From Granulicella aggregans (GTDB lineage: Bacteria; Acidobacteriota; Terriglobia; Terriglobales; Acidobacteriaceae), in assembly GCF_014203275.1 (NCBI RefSeq), contig NZ_JACHIP010000005.1, positions 660,558 through 724,557 on the forward strand: DNA of 64,000 nt. The letters are read 5' to 3'. A model generated the notes under the pieces. The model was not told the DNA's origin and ran no database searches. It saw only the letters and a program-made list of their open reading frames with translations. Made by a program: the position numbers and the translations under genes. Below are positions 24,868-33,581 of this stretch, piece by piece (position 1 is the stretch's first letter; each line of letters starts with the position of its first letter).

Positions 24868-26149
24868 TTACTTCGGTAGCACGTCAAAACGGCTCTGCGG
24901 AGCGCTTCGTATAGTCTGCATCGGAGTCTTGAGATGCGCTTCCGCCATCTTGTCCGGCATCCGCGCGATCCACTGGTTCAGCGAAACGTCAGAGTAAAGA
25001 GGGGTCTTGAACATCTCCAGAAACACCAGATCCTCGGTACCCGTGTTCTCGATGCAGTGCCCTGCCATCGTCGGAACGTAGCCCACATCATTGGGATGGA
25101 AATCCATTGTCCTCGCTTTCGCTCCGGTGGTCACCACCGTCATGCGGCCCTTGCCTTTTATCCAGTATTGCCATTCACTTACGGTCGGGTGCCAGTGCAT
25201 CTCGCGGATTCCACCCGGTTTGATCGTCACCATGGCAGCGGCAATTCCTTTCGCCACAGGAAAGTTGCTTGAATCGACGACCCGGGTTTCGCCTCCATCC
25301 GTCTTCTGGGTAGGGGTCATGGCCGCCATTTTGAATGGTGTATTTGGTCTCAGTCGCGAGATTCTTGCCCAAGAAGCGCCGATCATCCTCAAGCGGACCT
25401 GGCAGGGGGGCCTCAAAGATGTAGAGTTCCGTTGGCGGAAGCTGATCGAAAGTTTTTCGGTCCCAGCCGGTATTCTTCTTCACGATTTCGGGAGGGGTAT
25501 GGACAAGAAACTCCGAAAGCAGGAAGGTGTCGTCCTCTGAAAATGCGCCTTCGTTGAATACGAGCAAGAACTCACAGCCATCGTCTCCAAGACCTTGGAT
25601 CGAATGCGGATAACCTGCCGGGAAATACCACAAGTCTCCCGCTTCCACATCGTCGATGGCCATCTTGCCATCCGGCTGCATGATCGACACGCGCGCCTTG
25701 CCCGTCAGCATAATGGCCCATTCATCGGCTGTATGCCAGTGCAGCTCACGGAAGGATCCTGCGGTCAAACGCATGTTAACGCCGGCAATCTCCTTCGAGG
25801 ACGGCAGTTCGCGTTGCGTCACCTGGTGGGTCCAGCCGCCGGCCTGAATACGCTTGGGTACCAGGTCGAAAGAAAACCAGATCGGCCCGGGATTGCCATG
25901 ATCGGTAAATGGAGGCGTGTTGGAGTTGGGGTTCTCCGCCTGCAAGGACTTGTTCTCCGGCCCTGGATCCGTATTGTTCTGTTGCTGCAAACCAGCCTGC
26001 TTCTCCTGCCGGGTCTGCGCCATCGCGGTCGCGGACGCAAATCCGGCACTCGCAAGCGCAGCAGCACCCATAAAGCGCCTACGCGAAAGAGGACCTTCAA
26101 CCTTCTCAGCAGAGTGAAGTGTTTTTACTTCTGTCGGTATCTCTGTCAT
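24868..26149 (-). pseudogene. oxdC: Bicupin oxalate decarboxylase, exported, single frameshift
   Basis: From ATG 26149 (AGGAGACCACC upstream): Tat signal LSRRRFMGAAALASAGFASA to TAMAQ, then the first cupin with FRELHWHTADEWAIMLTGKA (His, His, Glu) and GYPHSIQGLG. The frame is lost at about 25345, between NLATET and NTPFKMAAMTP. The second frame carries GGETRVVDSSNFPVAKGIAA, then cupin 2 with GGIREMHWHPTVSEWQYWIK and MAGHCIENTG, ending at 24868. Oxalate decarboxylases convert oxalate to formate and CO2 with Mn at two such sites. Apart from one missing base the gene is complete. Confidence 0.82.
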
Positions 26150-26268
26150 GGTGGTCTCCTGGTAGTCCGCAGTCTGCGAACATACTCACACACTTCATTA
26201 GAAGCGGATTGGGAGATAACACTTACTGTATCTTTGAGTCTCTGTAATCTGTTTAATGAATATCCACT

Positions 26269-27159
26269 CTATGGTTTGGGCTGGCCAACTTGCTTTGCTA
26301 TGGCAATCAAGCGCTTCACCAGAGGCGTCTGCCGATCGGCCAGCACCGCAACACCAATCTCAGACTGAATCTTTTGTCGCGACAGTACCTTAACAGCCAA
26401 AATACGTCGATTGCGCCGCGTAACGCCTTCAGGCAGAATAGCGACCCCTAATCCGGCCGCGACAAGTGCAATGGCTGTGTCCATCTCGCCTGTCTCTTGC
26501 ACTACATTTGGCGTGAACCCGGCAGCGCGGCAAATACTGGTCCAGCGTTGGTAAAACGCGGGTGCCCAACGTTCGCCATAGGCAATAAAAGGCTCTCCCA
26601 TGAGATCTTCAAGGCCCCAGTCCTTCTTCTTCGTGAGGGGATTAATCTTCGATAGGACCATTGCAAACGGCTCACGGTGCACAAGCGAGACACTGAGGTC
26701 AGCCTCCGTCACCGGCAGCCGCACAAAGCCGGCATCAATCACGCCGCTTCGAAGTCCTTCCACCTGTTGCACGGTGGGAACGTTTTTGAGCTCAAGACTT
26801 ACCCCTGGGTATTGCTTCTTGAAGGCGAGGACCACCGCCGGAACGAGTCCGGGCGTCGCAGAAGCGACAAAGCCGATGCGCAGATTACCTATATCCCCCA
26901 TTGAAGTGCGCCGAACACGTAACTCCATCTCCGCAAGCTGTTGCATGAGCGCATCCGCATCCACCTGAAAGACAGAACCGGCCGGCGTAAGAGTAACCCT
27001 TCGCCGATTGCGCATGAAGAGGCTCACACCTAGATGCGCCTCAAGGCCCTTAATCTGCGTGCTCAGGGCGGGCTGCGAGAGATGCAATGTCCGAGCCGCA
27101 CGACTGAAGTTAAGTGCCTTCGCAACAGCAAGGAACGACCTAATGTGTTTAATTTCCAA
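26269..27159 (-). CDS. LysR-family transcriptional regulator
   Basis: About 296 aa if started at TTG 27159, which has GGAGGAAAG seven bases upstream and gives the usual LTTR lead (LEIKHIRSFLAVAKALNFSR). The longer frame from ATG 27243 adds 28 unlikely residues. HTH residues 4-62 (FSRAARTLHLSQPALSTQIKGLEAHLG), then the effector domain. It lies 120 bp upstream of, and co-directional with, the oxalate decarboxylase, and divergent from the cytochrome c gene at 27366; either may be its target. Confidence 0.88.
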   Translation of the reverse strand: MEIKHIRSFLAVAKALNFSRAARTLHLSQPALSTQIKGLEAHLGVSLFMRNRRRVTLTPAGSVFQVDADALMQQLAEMELRVRRTSMGDIGNLRIGFVASATPGLVPAVVLAFKKQYPGVSLELKNVPTVQQVEGLRSGVIDAGFVRLPVTEADLSVSLVHREPFAMVLSKINPLTKKKDWGLEDLMGEPFIAYGERWAPAFYQRWTSICRAAGFTPNVVQETGEMDTAIALVAAGLGVAILPEGVTRRNRRILAVKVLSRQKIQSEIGVAVLADRQTPLVKRLIAIAKQVGQPKP

Positions 27160-27365
27160 GATCTTTCCTCCATGAGCGAGCGATAATTGCAACGGAGACA
27201 CATTCACTGCCAACCCGTTGCGCAGTCGGGAATCCGCAATCATGAGTCATCTACAGTTCGAATCACTGTCATAGTGATTCACAATGATTGCAAGGGTCCT
27301 GGAACAGTCTCTAATGGCATCATAGCGGTCAGTGCAGCTCCGTTCTCCACGCACAACCATCAAGG

Positions 27366-27959
27366 ATGAATATGGAAGCCTCAAAAAACTGGTCAGGGAT
27401 TGTTACCTACGGATTTATCGGCTTTCTTCTTGCCTTTCCGTGCATCGCGGGGGCTGCATACGTCTACATGCGGTACGGCCGTCCACCCGTGGCCACTGCC
27501 GACAAGCCTTTCCCGGATGAAAAGACACTCGTCCACATTCCTCTCAACGCCCGTATTGATCGAGAACTCGTCAAAGCGCCATTCTCTCCAACTGCGAGCG
27601 ACTTGACATCGGGAGCCGTGGTCTATGTCGCGCACTGTGCTGTATGTCACGGGACTCCGAACCATGACAGCTCCTTTGGAAAGTGGGAGTATCCTACGTC
27701 TCCGCAACTTTGGACCAAACATCCCAATGGTGTGGTCGGCGTGAGCGATGATGCTCCGAACGTTTCCTATTGGAAGGTCGACAATGGTATACGACTGACC
27801 GGCATGCCTTCCTTTCAGTACATCCTTACAACGGACCAAATGTGGCAGGTGTCGTTCCTCATTGCCCAGGCGGATCGACCGGTGTCTCCGGCGATAACCT
27901 CGATCTTTGCTACTGCCAACGAGCACCATGGCAGCGAAAGCGCGTCCGGAGCTCCATAA
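27366..27959 (+). CDS. Membrane-anchored mono-heme cytochrome c
   Basis: 197 aa. An N-terminal membrane anchor (IVTYGFIGFLLAFPCIAGAA) is followed by a periplasmic domain with one heme c site, VYVAHCAVCHGTPNHDSSFG, at about residue 87 and a distal Met candidate in RLTGMPSF. Such proteins deliver electrons from periplasmic dehydrogenases to terminal oxidases. No partner dehydrogenase lies next to it here. Divergent from the LysR gene. Confidence 0.85.
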   Translation: MNMEASKNWSGIVTYGFIGFLLAFPCIAGAAYVYMRYGRPPVATADKPFPDEKTLVHIPLNARIDRELVKAPFSPTASDLTSGAVVYVAHCAVCHGTPNHDSSFGKWEYPTSPQLWTKHPNGVVGVSDDAPNVSYWKVDNGIRLTGMPSFQYILTTDQMWQVSFLIAQADRPVSPAITSIFATANEHHGSESASGAP

Positions 27960-28045
27960 AGCTAGGGAAGCTTTTGCGCAGACGTAGACTAACGCGCCTT
28001 CCATTTAGGCCGTTGCTGGCATAAGACAAAGGAAGCTCAAAAGGC

Positions 28046-28984
28046 ATGAACATGATGGCAGTGACACACGTTCTCTTCGCTGTTTTTCTCTCTTTTGCGT
28101 TGAACAATGCGGCGTCGGCCCAGGTTGCTGTAGGTCCCTCCCAGTTACCTGGTCCGACATCTCCGCAATTGGAGGTTGATCAGGTGTCCGATATCCTCGG
28201 TCTAACAGCAAACGTGCGGAGATTGCAGACGCTCCAGGCCTCAGAGGGATGTGGATTCGTCATAGCCTCTCCCGAGGAACTGACCCTTCATCAACAGCTG
28301 CTGGAGTCGGTGCAAGCCGCAAGTCTGGATCTCGATGGCGTCATGGGCACAATCGCCAATGAACGTGGAAAGCTCGGGAACCTCCAAACGTCGCTCAAAG
28401 CGAGTCGAGACAAGACCGTCGCAAGACTCAATGCAACCGCGCTGATCACTGGATCGGGTGTCGGGGCACTCGTAAGCGCGACCCAGTTTACGACGGTAGG
28501 AAGCAGGACAAACAACATTGGCGATGGCATTGGCATTGGGTCAGGTGCTGCGTCCACACTCCTGGCTTACTTGGCTGTTCGCAAGCAGCATGGTCCTGAG
28601 GGAACGGTTCAGGATGTTCCCAATATGCTTGCTCCTCTTTTTGGCCAAGCGCCCGTACTCAACACGAATTATCCTGACATCGTTCTGCAATACCTACAGA
28701 GTGTGCCTCCAGGTGAAACGATGGAGCGCGGAACACGGCTTGAACAGCTCAAGGCTGAGTGGGGGGAGGCGGGTCGTTTGGATTCGTCAGACACCGCAAA
28801 AAAGCAGAAGAAGGTCATTGTTCTAACCGCGAGCGGAGAGAAGGACGTGAAAATCACCATAGACGACCTGACCGACCGAATCGCCATGCTTGGAGATGTC
28901 AGCGGCCGTATAGCCCTGATGAAGCGAGACCTCGCCTTCCTCATGCGCTCTTATACGGCCAAGACAACCTGTTCGGCGCACTAG
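28046..28984 (+). CDS. Secreted hypothetical protein
   Basis: 312 aa. Signal peptide (VTHVLFAVFLSFALNNAASA-Q, cleavage after ASA). The middle contains a helical, probably coiled-coil stretch (LLESVQAASLDLDGVMGTIA, then NERGKLGNLQTSLKASRDKT), followed by a glycine-rich hydrophobic span (GSGVGALVSATQFTTVGSRT; GDGIGIGSGAASTLLAYLAV). The two Cys (SEGCGF, KTTCSAH) could pair. No known family. AAAAGG precedes the ATG. Its gene lies between the cytochrome and an IS3 scrap. Confidence 0.7.
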   Translation: MNMMAVTHVLFAVFLSFALNNAASAQVAVGPSQLPGPTSPQLEVDQVSDILGLTANVRRLQTLQASEGCGFVIASPEELTLHQQLLESVQAASLDLDGVMGTIANERGKLGNLQTSLKASRDKTVARLNATALITGSGVGALVSATQFTTVGSRTNNIGDGIGIGSGAASTLLAYLAVRKQHGPEGTVQDVPNMLAPLFGQAPVLNTNYPDIVLQYLQSVPPGETMERGTRLEQLKAEWGEAGRLDSSDTAKKQKKVIVLTASGEKDVKITIDDLTDRIAMLGDVSGRIALMKRDLAFLMRSYTAKTTCSAH

Positions 28985-29114
28985 CGCACAACTCGAAGTA
29001 GGTTCGCGCTGCATCGACGCGAGGGCCGCCAGAGGTTCGGCGATCGAGCCTCCGGCCGACGCAAACAATAAGCCGACGCGAAGGTTAGCGAGGGTAGCGC
29101 ACTCAAGCTTCAGG

Positions 29115-29495
29115 TTGCGGAGATTGTCCTCTCCACCCAACCGCGTCAGCCTCAAGTTATCTTCCTGCAGCTGCGCCATCTGGCGTGCCTGGTCGACTTC
29201 CAACCCGGCGTATTTTGCCTTCCAACGGTAAAAGGTCTGTTCGCTAATCCCTGCCTTCCGGATCACCCGGCACAGGAACACCCACTTCGGCTCGCTTCAA
29301 AATCCCACCCATCTACTCCACAGAAAAACGCTTCTTCCTCATCCAAAATCCTCTTCCCTTTCAGGTCAGGTTTTGGTCGAAGACTAAATTCCGATTGGTC
29401 CAAGAACACCGAGGCCGATCACTCAAGTCGCGCCATCGGATGCTCCTCTCGGCACAAGTTTTATCGGTTCGTAACTGGTACAGAAAAAGCCGGCA
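29115..29495 (-). mobile_element. IS3-family (IS407-like) remnant with broken orfA
   Basis: The tip TGCCGGCTTTTTCTGTACC lies at 29495. OrfA starts at ATG 29342 as MRKKRFSVE-stop-MGGILKRAEVGVPV and, after a frame change, AGISEQTFYRWKAKYAGLEV, then DQARQMAQLQEDN, fading near 29115. A nonsense codon and a frameshift are visible within 70 codons. This element belongs to a different IS3 subgroup from the 17-20 kb one (RFSVEQM-type OrfA). No orfB is left. Confidence 0.75.
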
Positions 29496-30146
29496 CTCTT
29501 GAGCAGCATTTCTAATTTGTTGCTGATGACCCGCGGATCGGTCTTAATCGATGCCAGGCTGCTTCTTTGTCATTGCAAAACCACCCATGGTGTGGGCGAT
29601 AAATCATAGCGAATCTCGGACGAACTGCGCCGCACGCACCGCAAGTTGCAGTTCTTGTGCGGGCCTCTCGTCTAAACATACAGTTAAGATTCTGCCAAAG
29701 TTGACGCATTTCAGCTCCTATTGATCAATCCTCATGATTGACCATCTTTCGCATCGCATCGACTGCACAAGGGCATGAGCTAAGATCATCGTGCTCCAAA
29801 CAAATGCGACCTCATTCCGACGTCGCGCCCTCGATGTATCGGTAGTGCCAGTCAATGCAGCTAATGATAGATGTAAGCTAGCCATACTTCCTCGATGCAC
29901 TCTCCATCATCGACCCCTCGATGATAGTCTCGATGCCTCGTGGCAATAGCGGTGCGTATGTTCCTCATGAGTGGCTTGGTTGATCGTCAACTAGCCATCG
30001 GAGATCGCGTGCAGGTGTAACACTCAAAATTGTTCTCCTTTCGAAAGTTTTGTTGCTTCGTCATTCTGGTGCGGTGGTCTTGACAGTTGCCACTTCGTCG
30101 ATCAATGGGGGAATGCACTCAAATGGATATTGAATGATTCAAACCC
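29496..30146. other. Gene-poor stretch
   Basis: About 650 bp. Short open frames on both strands show no family match, and no hairpin or repeat stands out. Probably decayed accessory DNA between the IS3 remnant and the next fragment. Confidence 0.4.
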
Positions 30147-30365
30147 TTACTGCACGTTCAGGGTGAAAGTGAATGATTTCACAATATTGCCGGCACCGCT
30201 CGTCGGTATGGTTGTGGTGCCATCAGGTGTCCCGTTCAAGGTGACTGTCACGTTAGTGCTTCCTTTACCCAGTCCAGACGGCAACTTCGAAGCGGTCATC
30301 GAAACCCAGATCATCGACGGAAAACCCGGGCCTCCGCGTATCAAAGCGAGCTGCGTTTGGTAGCT
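30147..30365 (-). pseudogene. Possible C-terminal fragment of a secreted Ig-like/beta-rich protein
   Basis: The last ~70 residues of a minus-strand frame read TQLALIRGGPGFPSMIWVSM, then STNVTVTLNGTPDGTTTIPT and VKSFTFTLNVQ-stop. The Thr/Gly-rich alternating pattern is that of the beta-sandwich tail of a large secreted protein. Upstream the frame (to 30548) becomes low in protein character. Evidence is compositional only. Confidence 0.3.
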
Positions 30366-30644
30366 TGATTCGAAAATCTGTTGCCACGTACGCGTCGAAC
30401 GATGAGAGCGGCAATCTTGAATGGATTGAAGAAGAAGTTGGATGGCATGCGTGTTCCAGATACCATCGGCTTCAGGGAGGTCAGGAAAGCGAATGAACGG
30501 TGAAGAACTCGAGGCACAGCCACGAAGCACGCTTACCTTCCCGTCCACCGGAACCGAGAAACCCAGTTATCGGTGGATGAGAAAAAGGGACAGGTCACCA
30601 CATCGAAAGCAAGGGGTGAACGCTGGCACGAAGGCCGAAGGTCT

Positions 30645-30850
30645 GCTTCATGGCAAAAATGCACGGTCTTCATTGCTTCAGGCGGCGTGTACACCGAAGG
30701 CCCCCCGATCCGCGACGCGACATCGGAACCATATATCTGCGTCTGATTTTAAAAAGTCATCGGAATCGAAGACGTGACGGTCGTTGCGGCTGGGGGAACA
30801 AGGTTGTTGACCTAGTAGAAAATCCGTAAGCTGAGTTTCTGCAGACGAGT
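30645..30850 (+). pseudogene. Decayed azoreductase C-terminal copy
   Basis: At the DNA level this matches the azoreductase gene around 60265-60420. It reads KCTVFIASGGVYTEGPPIRD, then with frame breaks YICV-F and VIGIEDVTVVAAGG, against KCTVLMASGGVYTEGSPIRD and KVIGIEDVTVVAAGG in the intact gene. Several small deletions and stops follow. A relic of a second azoR-like gene, about 30 kb from the intact one. Confidence 0.7.
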
Positions 30851-31016
30851 TAGCTCGCAGCCGCCTCTGCGGCAATGGCATAACTCCCTACTCATTCACC
30901 TATACGCAGACGCTGTGAGGCAAGTCCCCGAGTGTGGAATTTCAGTTGAACATCAGACTACAATATTGTTTGAAGCTCCGAATACAATCACCCGGGCGCA
31001 ACCCCAGTGAAGACAC

Positions 31017-33338
31017 CTACGGCTTTGTAAGCTCAAGGCTATAGAGATTTCCGGTTCCCACCCGGGGTTGAACCAGGGGTTCCCCACGTGCCGTTATTCC
31101 GCCAAAGAAGTAATTTGCAACGTCTCCATTATGTAAGTTCCCAAGGTCAGCGACAATTTGAGTCCCTCCGCTTGGAACTTCCACTCTCAGGATTGGCTGT
31201 CTGTCTGCTAAAAAAGCATGCACATAGATTGCTTTGCTATCAGCGCTCCAGATTGGGTCAGCGGCACTCGTGGATACCAGGCGCTGCCAATGCTGGTGAG
31301 TAACGTCGTAAAGCATGACGTTCTTTTGGTCTAGAGTGAGCGACACGATCCATAAGCCATCGGGGGACCAGCGCGGGCTGAAAAGGTCTTCAGAGCTGGG
31401 GATCTCCTCTACTCGATGCGTGGAGAGATTGATGATTTGGATGGTACGAGAACCGTTCTCTTTGCCCATCAAATCTGGCTCTCGACCAAACACCAGGCTT
31501 CCACCATCGTTGGACCAACTCGGATCAGCCGCATTTCGGGCCTCGTCGAGCAACACTTCGGCTTTACCCCCATTTGCATCGACCAGGTAAATCTGCCAAA
31601 CACCTCCTGGCTTCCTGGCCATAGCCGCAAGACGTTTTCCGTCCGGCGACCAATGTGCAAGGAAAACTTCCAGCGCATCCGATGTCAGCCGGACCTTGTC
31701 GGAACCGTCAGTGTGTGCGCGCCACAGCTTCTCGTGAAGATCGGTCCACGCGACCCACCTGCCATCTCTAGAAAAGTCGATCCGGTTGGCGTCTGCGAGA
31801 AACGCCGGTGCGGGGCGGAACTCCTTTCGCTCGGCTTCAAACTGCTGTAAACCAGCAGGGGCTTCCAGCCCGACAAAGAAGATGCGGTTGCCGTTTCGCG
31901 CGGCAACGGGAGAAAGGGAGCGAAGAGGTCCGTTGGTCAGCTGCACAAGTTTTGCCTGCCGTCCGAAACCTTCCAGTTGCCACAGGTTATCGTTTGATTG
32001 AAAGACGTACGACTGTCCGTCCGGCAGCCACACTCCGCAACATGCAGACGAACTTATGAAATTGGGGATCGTCACAGGCCTGGGCGTATGACTTCCGCTT
32101 TCTAATTCCCAGAGGGCGGCCGCGTGTGTCACTGGATCGAAGAGTGTAAATCTTAGCAAACTACCATTGGGTGACCACCGCAACCAAAAGGCTCGGCCGG
32201 GAAGCTTGGCATATGTAATCGAAGAATCTTCGTTTGGACCAATCGTGGCTAAGTCATTGCCGGTTGCGTAGAGAATACTGGTGCCGTCAGGCATCCATGC
32301 TGCATCATGAGCCAACACGCCCGGGATTCGTCGTCCGCTGCCGCCCACGGAAGGAACAACCCAGAGCGGTTGCTCCGATTTAGTAGATTGCTGACTACGC
32401 AACAGGAGCCTGGAGCCGTCTCTCGAAATGTCGGCTAACGAATTGGAAGATATTTCATCAGGTACTTCGATCCCTTGGACCTCCGCTGTGTCTACGTCGA
32501 TGGCAGACAAGCGAGGTCGGCCGTTTACCATAACTGGTGTCAGCACGCGGTTGCCGTCCATTGCCATAGCGAGGAAGCTTTCGGGATTTGGTGGGCCAAG
32601 TGAGATAGGTACGTAGTGAGTTATTTGCTCGACCCGGTAAGGCGTGGTGTTCGGCGTGGGGATCGAAAGCCATCTACCGATCATCGCGCAAGCAAAGACA
32701 GATATTGCGATGAGGCACAGGTAAGCAAATTTTGTACGGTCGAGCCGATTGAACCGATCTTCTAAAGCTCCTTTTGTGAGATCTTCTTCAAACACTGTCC
32801 GATCGGTTCTGAGCGCTTCAATAGTTGGCACAGATTCGGGGCGGCTTTGCGTACGTCCCGTCTGAGCGTTTGGCGAGCCCGACGGTAGAGCCTGCAGATT
32901 CTTCGGCTCATCTTCTACGTTGTTCTCCGACCCGTCATGGGCGGAAATTCGTTCTGGGATAACCAGCGGCATAGAGTCAGCAGGCGGACTAATTGGGTGT
33001 TCAGGCATCAGCGTGACGGGGGCAATAAATCGGTAACCCCGCTTCGTGAGTGTTTGGACGAAACGCGGGTTTTCCGCAGAGTCTCCTAACGCTTCTCGGA
33101 TCTTGTTGATGGCTGCAGCAATAGCCTGATCAAAATCCACATTCGTATTCGCGGCCCAGACCTCATGCTGGAGATCTTCACGCGTCACGACCTCGCCAGG
33201 GCGGGCCAACAGTGCCGCCAATACTCGGAACGGTTGTCTGGGAAGCTTGATTCTGTAACCGGACTTCCACAGCTCCCCGGAACGCAGATCTGCTTCGAAG
33301 TTGCCGAATACCACACGATCTACCTTCTCCCCAGTCAC
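31017..33338 (-). CDS. Membrane-bound winged-helix regulator with periplasmic TolB-like propeller
   Basis: 773 aa. An N-terminal OmpR/CadC-type winged helix (residues ~8-105: LPRQPFRVLAALLARPGEVV, then GYRFIAPV), a charged linker, one membrane segment (about 200-225, FAYLCLIAISVFACAMIG), and a periplasmic half with repeated WD40-like/PD40 blades (RWSPNGSLLRF, HWSPDGKRLAAMA, DPSWSNDGGSLVFG, RWSPDGLWIVS). The design lets an outside signal change DNA binding. It is divergent from the receptor/amylase cluster 240 bp away and is the likely regulator of that locus, in place of SusR or a sigma/anti-sigma pair. Confidence 0.88.
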   Translation of the reverse strand: MTGEKVDRVVFGNFEADLRSGELWKSGYRIKLPRQPFRVLAALLARPGEVVTREDLQHEVWAANTNVDFDQAIAAAINKIREALGDSAENPRFVQTLTKRGYRFIAPVTLMPEHPISPPADSMPLVIPERISAHDGSENNVEDEPKNLQALPSGSPNAQTGRTQSRPESVPTIEALRTDRTVFEEDLTKGALEDRFNRLDRTKFAYLCLIAISVFACAMIGRWLSIPTPNTTPYRVEQITHYVPISLGPPNPESFLAMAMDGNRVLTPVMVNGRPRLSAIDVDTAEVQGIEVPDEISSNSLADISRDGSRLLLRSQQSTKSEQPLWVVPSVGGSGRRIPGVLAHDAAWMPDGTSILYATGNDLATIGPNEDSSITYAKLPGRAFWLRWSPNGSLLRFTLFDPVTHAAALWELESGSHTPRPVTIPNFISSSACCGVWLPDGQSYVFQSNDNLWQLEGFGRQAKLVQLTNGPLRSLSPVAARNGNRIFFVGLEAPAGLQQFEAERKEFRPAPAFLADANRIDFSRDGRWVAWTDLHEKLWRAHTDGSDKVRLTSDALEVFLAHWSPDGKRLAAMARKPGGVWQIYLVDANGGKAEVLLDEARNAADPSWSNDGGSLVFGREPDLMGKENGSRTIQIINLSTHRVEEIPSSEDLFSPRWSPDGLWIVSLTLDQKNVMLYDVTHQHWQRLVSTSAADPIWSADSKAIYVHAFLADRQPILRVEVPSGGTQIVADLGNLHNGDVANYFFGGITARGEPLVQPRVGTGNLYSLELTKP

Positions 33339-33581
33339 CCAGTGCTTCTCCCCTCGCGCCGCCTATTTTATACGCTTCTGCACGCACGAGATGAATTCAA
33401 CCGTGCAAACACATGATTCTAAAAGGCAAACTTGTGAAGCTGAAAAACTATAGAAATTGAAGGATGTAGCCATTGCGTGAATTCTGGCAAAGAGATCAGG
33501 GTGACCATCGAGCCATCATGACCTGTTCAAGCGTCTTCAAACGCCGAACATTGACGGCAGAGCCCATTCGGAGAACAGCCA

